64,000 nt of DNA, from the NCBI GenBank assembly GCA_003255025.1, contig QANY01013145.1:532719-596718 (forward strand), written 5' to 3'. The notes under the pieces were generated by a model. That model saw only the letters and a list, made by a program, of their open reading frames with translations, was not told where the DNA came from and searched no databases. The position numbers and the translations under genes were made by a program. The DNA is from Datisca glomerata (taxonomy: Eukaryota; Streptophyta; Magnoliopsida; Cucurbitales; Datiscaceae). Positions 59,756-64,000 of the stretch are shown one piece after another (position 1 is the stretch's first letter; each line of letters begins with the position of its first letter).

Positions 59756-60940
59756 AAAGGAAAAAATTCATGGTATTTGAGAATTGATCGTGAACTCCCT
59801 ACATTATAATGTGAAAATATAGAAAATAATTAAGAGAGAAAATAAGAGAATATCAACACCATGATTTACGTGGAAAACCCTTAAAGGGAAGAAAAACCAT
59901 GGGGAGATTTTGATAGTATTTCATTATAGAGAAATGGTTTACAAAGCTAATGCAACCTGCATAGTCAGCTTGTTTCTCATAGGTGTTGAGGGTTATTGCG
60001 TTGTTGTTTGGAGTTACATCTTACCTTTATTTATAGGTTTTAATCGATTACATAGAATTTGCTACAGCTTATCTCGTTTTATCTAAAAATATGATCAACA
60101 TAATATTCCCTAAGATCTAGCTTATCAGCATTAACAACTTAGTAAATCTTGACTGTCTGATCAATCCAATGGTCTTGATTAGATTTTTTTTGGATTGCCA
60201 TGTCGGCAATCCATGTACTTTCGTCTGACTGGTCTGTTCTTCATAGCCGCCTAGTTGATCCTACGGTTCTCACTCTATATTCTCTTCGATGACGTCTTTG
60301 GTCTAGATCTTGCCACGTGTCATATCAAATCTTGTAGTACATCTTGCTTATCAGTATTACTAACTTTTTGAATTTGAATCATTTGGCATAGTGTGGCGAA
60401 TCCGATGGTTGTAGTGATTGCTACCAGCGTTGCCATAGTGATGATTCCATCGATTGGCTTCTCTGGCTTTCGTGACTTCCTATGTGACTTTTATATTTCA
60501 GCTATCTTGGTTAGGCGAGTAGCTCCAGATCAGCTTCTTTAGATTTGCCAACATGGAAAATTCAACTATTCCCACAATGTTTCTGTGGCATTTTCTTTAA
60601 TTATTTTTCTTCTCCACTGATATGACCGAACACTGAGATTATTCCTGTTCATTTGCCCTCATTACACTTGATGAAGTCTCTCTTCATTCAAGTGTAATGA
60701 TTTGATTCCTCGATCTTCAACACTAGATTTATTGGGGCCTCATAGACGTCCATATGTATCACTTCTCTGACTTGAAGTGAAGTAATAATCTTTGGATAAG
60801 AATTTCTGCTCTATAGTTCTTTCTTAATTCTGAAGTTCTGACTTTTTCTTTTCTGAAATGCCAAAGCTCTTGGCATTTGGGTTTGAGCTTTCTAGTCTGA
60901 TTTCAACTCCTAAAAATTTCACGTCATGAACTTCTGAGCT
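59756..60940. other. Unclassified repeat-like DNA
   Basis: No gene. The phrase gatttacgtggaaaaccc near 59862 is of a kind seen in plant LTRs, but no partner LTR is visible. It contains a hairpin at 60661-60699. Confidence 0.4.
60661..60699. other. Inverted repeat, 16-bp arms, short loop
   Basis: attacacttgatgaag is followed after 5-6 bases by cttcattcaagtgtaat, complementary apart from one bulged base. A single-stranded copy would fold into a stable stem. Confidence 0.8.
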
Positions 60941-61057
60941 TTCTGGTCTGAGTTCTGCTCTACCTTTTGTTCTGAGTTCTGCTCTACCTTTTGTTCTGGC
61001 TTAGCTCTACCTTCTGGTTTGGGTTCAGCTTTACCTTATGGTCTGGATTCAGCTTTT
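60941..61057. repeat. Minisatellite, 24-bp unit, five copies
   Basis: The unit resembles ttctggtctgagttctgctctacc, starting at 60941, 60965, 60989, 61012 and 61036. The open frame running through it (61019-61429) is low-complexity and is not annotated. Confidence 0.85.
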
Positions 61058-61129
61058 GAAGCTTTTACTTTTGAGTTTTCTGAACTGAGCTCAGCTCTGC
61101 CTTCTGGTTTGGCTCAATTCTTGAAGCTC

Positions 61130-62280
61130 TTATGGACTTCTCAACTTTTCATTTTCCCCCTTTTTGTAGTTGTCCATTGTCAGTGGTGGTTTCTCCTTTT
61201 CTTTCCGCCATTACATTTTTCTGTTCCCGTTCATAAATGCTTTGCAGTTGTTGAGCAATTTTTTATCAGTTTGTTATCGATGATGATTACTTCTTCTTCA
61301 TTTGCTGTTACATCTTTTTGTTCCTTTCACGATGGACTCATTGGTAGAGTTTTTCCCATTTCTTCATTTTTCATTTTCCTTCACTTCGTACTTAAGTTCT
61401 GTGGTAAGAATGTTGTACAAGAACAATAACATAATAATTTATTAAGATGAGTAAGGAGCGAGTGTACCATTTTATAATTGCATCGCATGAGATTGAGCTT
61501 GATGTTCCGCATTTGTTGGTAGAGTTTCTACTATTTCCTTGTTTTCTTTTTCTTTCTCTCGTTTCGTATTTTCCCTTTGTACTTCTGCTTCGATCAACAT
61601 GAATTACTCTGTTTGTGCAATTTTTCTTTTACTGAACTCCTTTTTTTGTTGTACTTCATTCAAAGACAGTAAAATTTGAGGATCAAAATCTGGTATTGTG
61701 TTGACTTCAAGCTTTCAACAAAATTCATTCTTAAATACTTAGGAAACCTGTGGCTCCTAACTTTCTTGAGAATAACTATGTTCTTTTGTGAAATCTGTTC
61801 CCGAGGATAAGATTTTAATTTCCTTATGATATATATGCTTCCTCAAGGACTTAGGTTCAAATAAATAATCATGGCCCCATCTTCATTTTGATGGAAGGAA
61901 TTATGAACTATCATTTTATTTTGAGAAGATGACTTAGGTTGAAAAAAAAATCATGGCCTCATTTTTATTTCCTTCTAAGAACAACGTCCGTAGACATTTT
62001 CAAAGACTTAAGCTCCTTCCATAGAACTATGGCCCCGTTTTGATTTACTACTAATTCACCGATAGAGCTTTTCATGTTTCCTTTCTTTTCCTCCGCTTTG
62101 TATTTTTTATTTCCTATTTCACCATTTCTCCTTTTCAATTTCCTTTTTCCTCTCTTAACTTTTTCTTTCCTTTGCTCGCTTCTTTTTCCTTTACTCTTGG
62201 TCTTCTCATTCTAAAATGTTGAAACCACGGCCTTCCTTTACTTAGTTTTTCTTTACTGAGCTTTTCTTTTCTCAACTTTT
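61130..62280. other. Pyrimidine-rich DNA between minisatellite blocks
   Basis: No gene. Single degenerate copies of the 76-bp unit appear at about 61850-62050 (gacttaggtt, catggcccc, ccgtagacat). Confidence 0.5.
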
Positions 62281-62300
62281 CTTTTCTCATCTTTTCTCTA

Positions 62301-62628
62301 CTCAGCTCAGTCTTTCTTTTCTCAGCTTTTCTCTTCTCGGCCTTTCTCTACTCAGCTCAGCCTTTCTTTTCTTATCTTTTCTTTTCTCGGCTTTTCTGTG
62401 CTCAGTTCAGCCTTTCTTTTCTCAACTTTTCTTTTCTCGGCTTTTCTTTGCTCAACTCAGCCTTTCTTTTCTCATCTTTTCTTTTCTCGACTTTTCTTTG
62501 CTCAACTCAACCTTTATTTCTCAGCTTTTCTTTTCTCGGCTTTTCTTTACTCAGCTCAGCCTTTTTTTTCTCAACTTTTCTTTTCTTGGGGTTTCTTTGC
62601 TCAGCTCAGCCTTTCTTTTCTCAGCTTT
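62301..62628. repeat. Minisatellite, 50-bp pyrimidine-rich unit, ~6.5 copies
   Basis: ctcagctcag (or a close variant) starts at 62301, 62351, 62401, 62451, 62501, 62550 and 62600. The rest of each unit is cctttcttttctca then cttttcttttctcggc-like. Open frames across it (Phe/Leu/Ser-rich) are by-products of stop-poor CT-rich DNA. Confidence 0.92.
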
Positions 62629-62819
62629 GAAGTTCTTTCCTCAACTACTTTTCTATTCTGAAGTTTTTCCTCAACTTCTTTTCTATTATGAAGTTTTTCG
62701 TTAACTTCTTTTCTTTTCCGAAGTTTTTCCTCAACTTCTTTTCTGTTTTGAAGTTTTTCCTCAACTTCTTTTTTGTTCTAAAGTTTTTCCTCAACTTCTT
62801 TTCTTTTCTGTTCTGAAGA
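62629..62819. repeat. Minisatellite, 30-bp unit, six copies
   Basis: gaagtttttcctcaacttct-type units start at 62629, 62660, 62690, 62720, 62750 and 62780. Confidence 0.92.
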
Positions 62820-62929
62820 CAACTCTTTTTCCGTTCTCCAGACTTTTCTTTTTCTGTTCTTCATACTTCCCCATTCTGAAGTCTAAGGATGTTTCCTTTT
62901 CTATTCTTTCAGGCTTTCCAATTCTGAAC

Positions 62930-63140
62930 GACGTATGTAGACACTTTCAAGAACTTAGGCTCCTTTAGTGGAACCATAGCCCCGTTTTAATTTTATTTTG
63001 AGAACGGCGACCGTAGACATTCCAAAGGACTTAGGCTCCTTTCGTGAAACCATGGCCCTGTTTTGATTTCCTTATGAGAATGGCGTATGTAGACGCTCCC
63101 AAGAACTTAGGCTCCTTCAGTGAAACCATGACCCTATTTT
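62930..63140. repeat. Minisatellite, 76-bp unit, about three copies
   Basis: cttaggctcc occurs at 62954, 63030 and 63106, each followed by gtgaaaccatggccc-like and gtatgtagac-like phrases. Earlier degenerate units lie near 61850-62050. Confidence 0.88.
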
Positions 63141-63145
63141 TTTCT

Positions 63146-63525
63146 TCTAAGAGTAGGACTTATGAACTGCCCCTCCCAATGACTTACGCCCTTAGTTCCT
63201 TCTGAGAGTAGGACTTATGAATTACCCCTCCCAAGGACTTACGCCATTAGTTCATTCTGAGAGTAGGACTTATGAATTGCCCCTCCTAAAGACTCACGCC
63301 CTTAATTTTTTCTGAGAGTAAGACTTATGAATTGCCCTCCTAAGAACTCACACCCTTAGTTCCTTCTGAGAATAGGACTTATGAATTGTCCCTCCTAAGG
63401 ATCACGCCCTTCTGAGAGTAGAACTTATGAACTTCTCCTCCCAATGACTTATGCCGTTAGTTCCTTTAGAGAACATGACTTACGAACTGCCTGCTCTCAA
63501 GGACTCACGCCCTTAGTTTCCATTA
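63146..63525. repeat. Minisatellite, 55-bp unit, about seven copies
   Basis: gagtaggacttatgaa-type starts lie at 63151, 63206, 63261, 63316, 63370, 63416 and 63471. Each is followed by tgcccctccc, aaggact and acgcccttagttcc. One unit is shortened. Confidence 0.9.
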
Positions 63526-64000
63526 TTGTTGAAGAAGAGAGAAAGTTGGCGCCAAGTATTTATCTTGTAAGCAGTCTGCACGTTATCATGCCATAAGTTT
63601 TGATCGAAAGTTCAAAATTGAATTCCATGAAATTCTTCAAGAAGTTGACGCATTTCATTTGTTTGTCATTTCTACTATTATAAATTAAACAATCATTTAT
63701 TACTAAAAAGCCAATTTGCTTTCACTTGTTTTCATGCCCGAGGTAAGATTATCTTCGTTTGTCAAAAAATTAATTATTTGATAAATATTAATTGTAGGTC
63801 TCATTTCTTGGAATTGTACCTGTGATCTTAGCTTGATTTGGTTTTGAGTTGTTGAAATTGTAGGTTGAATGGAAAATTTGGGTCATAGTTGTTATCGACC
63901 TATTGTACTATCTTTTCTACAAAAAATGTGACTGTTTCAACACCCATGACCTTTTTGACAAACTATGGGTGATGATGCCCTATGATAGGGGAAGGCGCGT
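63526..64000. other. Window end, no feature recognised
   Basis: AT-rich DNA without a convincing frame. The palindrome ttggcgccaa lies at 63546-63555. Confidence 0.5.

Noticed and set aside
35000..60000. CRISPR-like or bacterial repeat systems among the many direct repeats
   Set aside because: The repeats are LTRs, viral tandem copies and minisatellites in a plant nuclear context. There is no repeat-spacer pattern.
62398..62704. Phe/Leu/Ser-rich open frames that look like hydrophobic repeat proteins
   Set aside because: They lie in a 50-bp pyrimidine-rich minisatellite. Several frames are open at once because CT-rich DNA lacks stop codons.
63546..63555. ttggcgccaa as a gypsy-type tRNA primer-binding site
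   Set aside because: Only the first bases fit. The downstream bases do not match a tRNA 3' end known to me and no LTR end can be placed before it.

Overview
The window is nuclear DNA of a flowering plant, almost certainly a eudicot. It is AT-rich and holds two ordinary intron-containing plant genes at the left (about 1.2-10.6 kb). The remaining ~53 kb is built almost entirely from nested, decayed mobile elements, an endogenous plant pararetrovirus array, and satellite-like repeats. Two single-base gaps (n at 11962 and 28381) show this is an assembled genomic sequence.

Genes. The PPR-DYW gene (1193-4137, +) encodes a predicted organellar RNA-editing factor of 727 residues, resembling Arabidopsis At4g14820. 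It is split by a 761-bp intron that carries a TRIM-like relic. The FBT1-type gene (10603-5422, -) encodes a plastid folate-biopterin transporter. Nine exons can be read with consistent phase, giving 556 residues. Its introns hold a 400-bp TRIM with a perfect target-site duplication and a MITE with long terminal inverted repeats. A Mutator-like transposase fragment lies at the extreme left edge.

Retrotransposon region (12.2-37.9 kb). Three Ty1/copia elements and a solo LTR are interleaved. Copia 1 begins on the + strand at 12188 (LTR, gag, integrase), but its RT-RNase H and 3' LTR lie inverted at 24341-21880. Copia 2 is on the - strand: its 5' LTR is at 37880-35766 and its gag at 26846-26203, but its protease-integrase part lies inverted at 15974-16905. 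A solo LTR inserted in copia 2 is cut in two, with pieces at ~15912-15969 and ~24341-26197. The two halves still carry the matching 5-bp target duplications. One inversion of about 8.4 kb (about 15912-24341) explains all of these oddities together. A PIF/Harbinger element (about 17.7-21.3 kb) and the copia 1 3' end lie inside the inverted segment. Copia 3 (28742-35709, TSD AGAAC) is inserted in the copia 2 leader.

Endogenous Caulimoviridae (37.88-55.08 kb and 58.34-59.71 kb). Three degenerate head-to-tail copies have the order primer-binding site, movement protein, coat protein/zinc knuckle, aspartic protease, RT, RNase H, a second ORF, promoter/leader. A detached fourth fragment lies between two tetranucleotide arrays. 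Every copy is broken by stops, frameshifts and a different large deletion. Four leaders and three TATAAATAG boxes remain.

Right end (55.1-64 kb). This holds an LTR of another copia family, a 474-bp TACA microsatellite, and a mosaic of minisatellites (periods 24, 50, 30, 76 and 55 bp) in pyrimidine-rich DNA. I see no host gene there.
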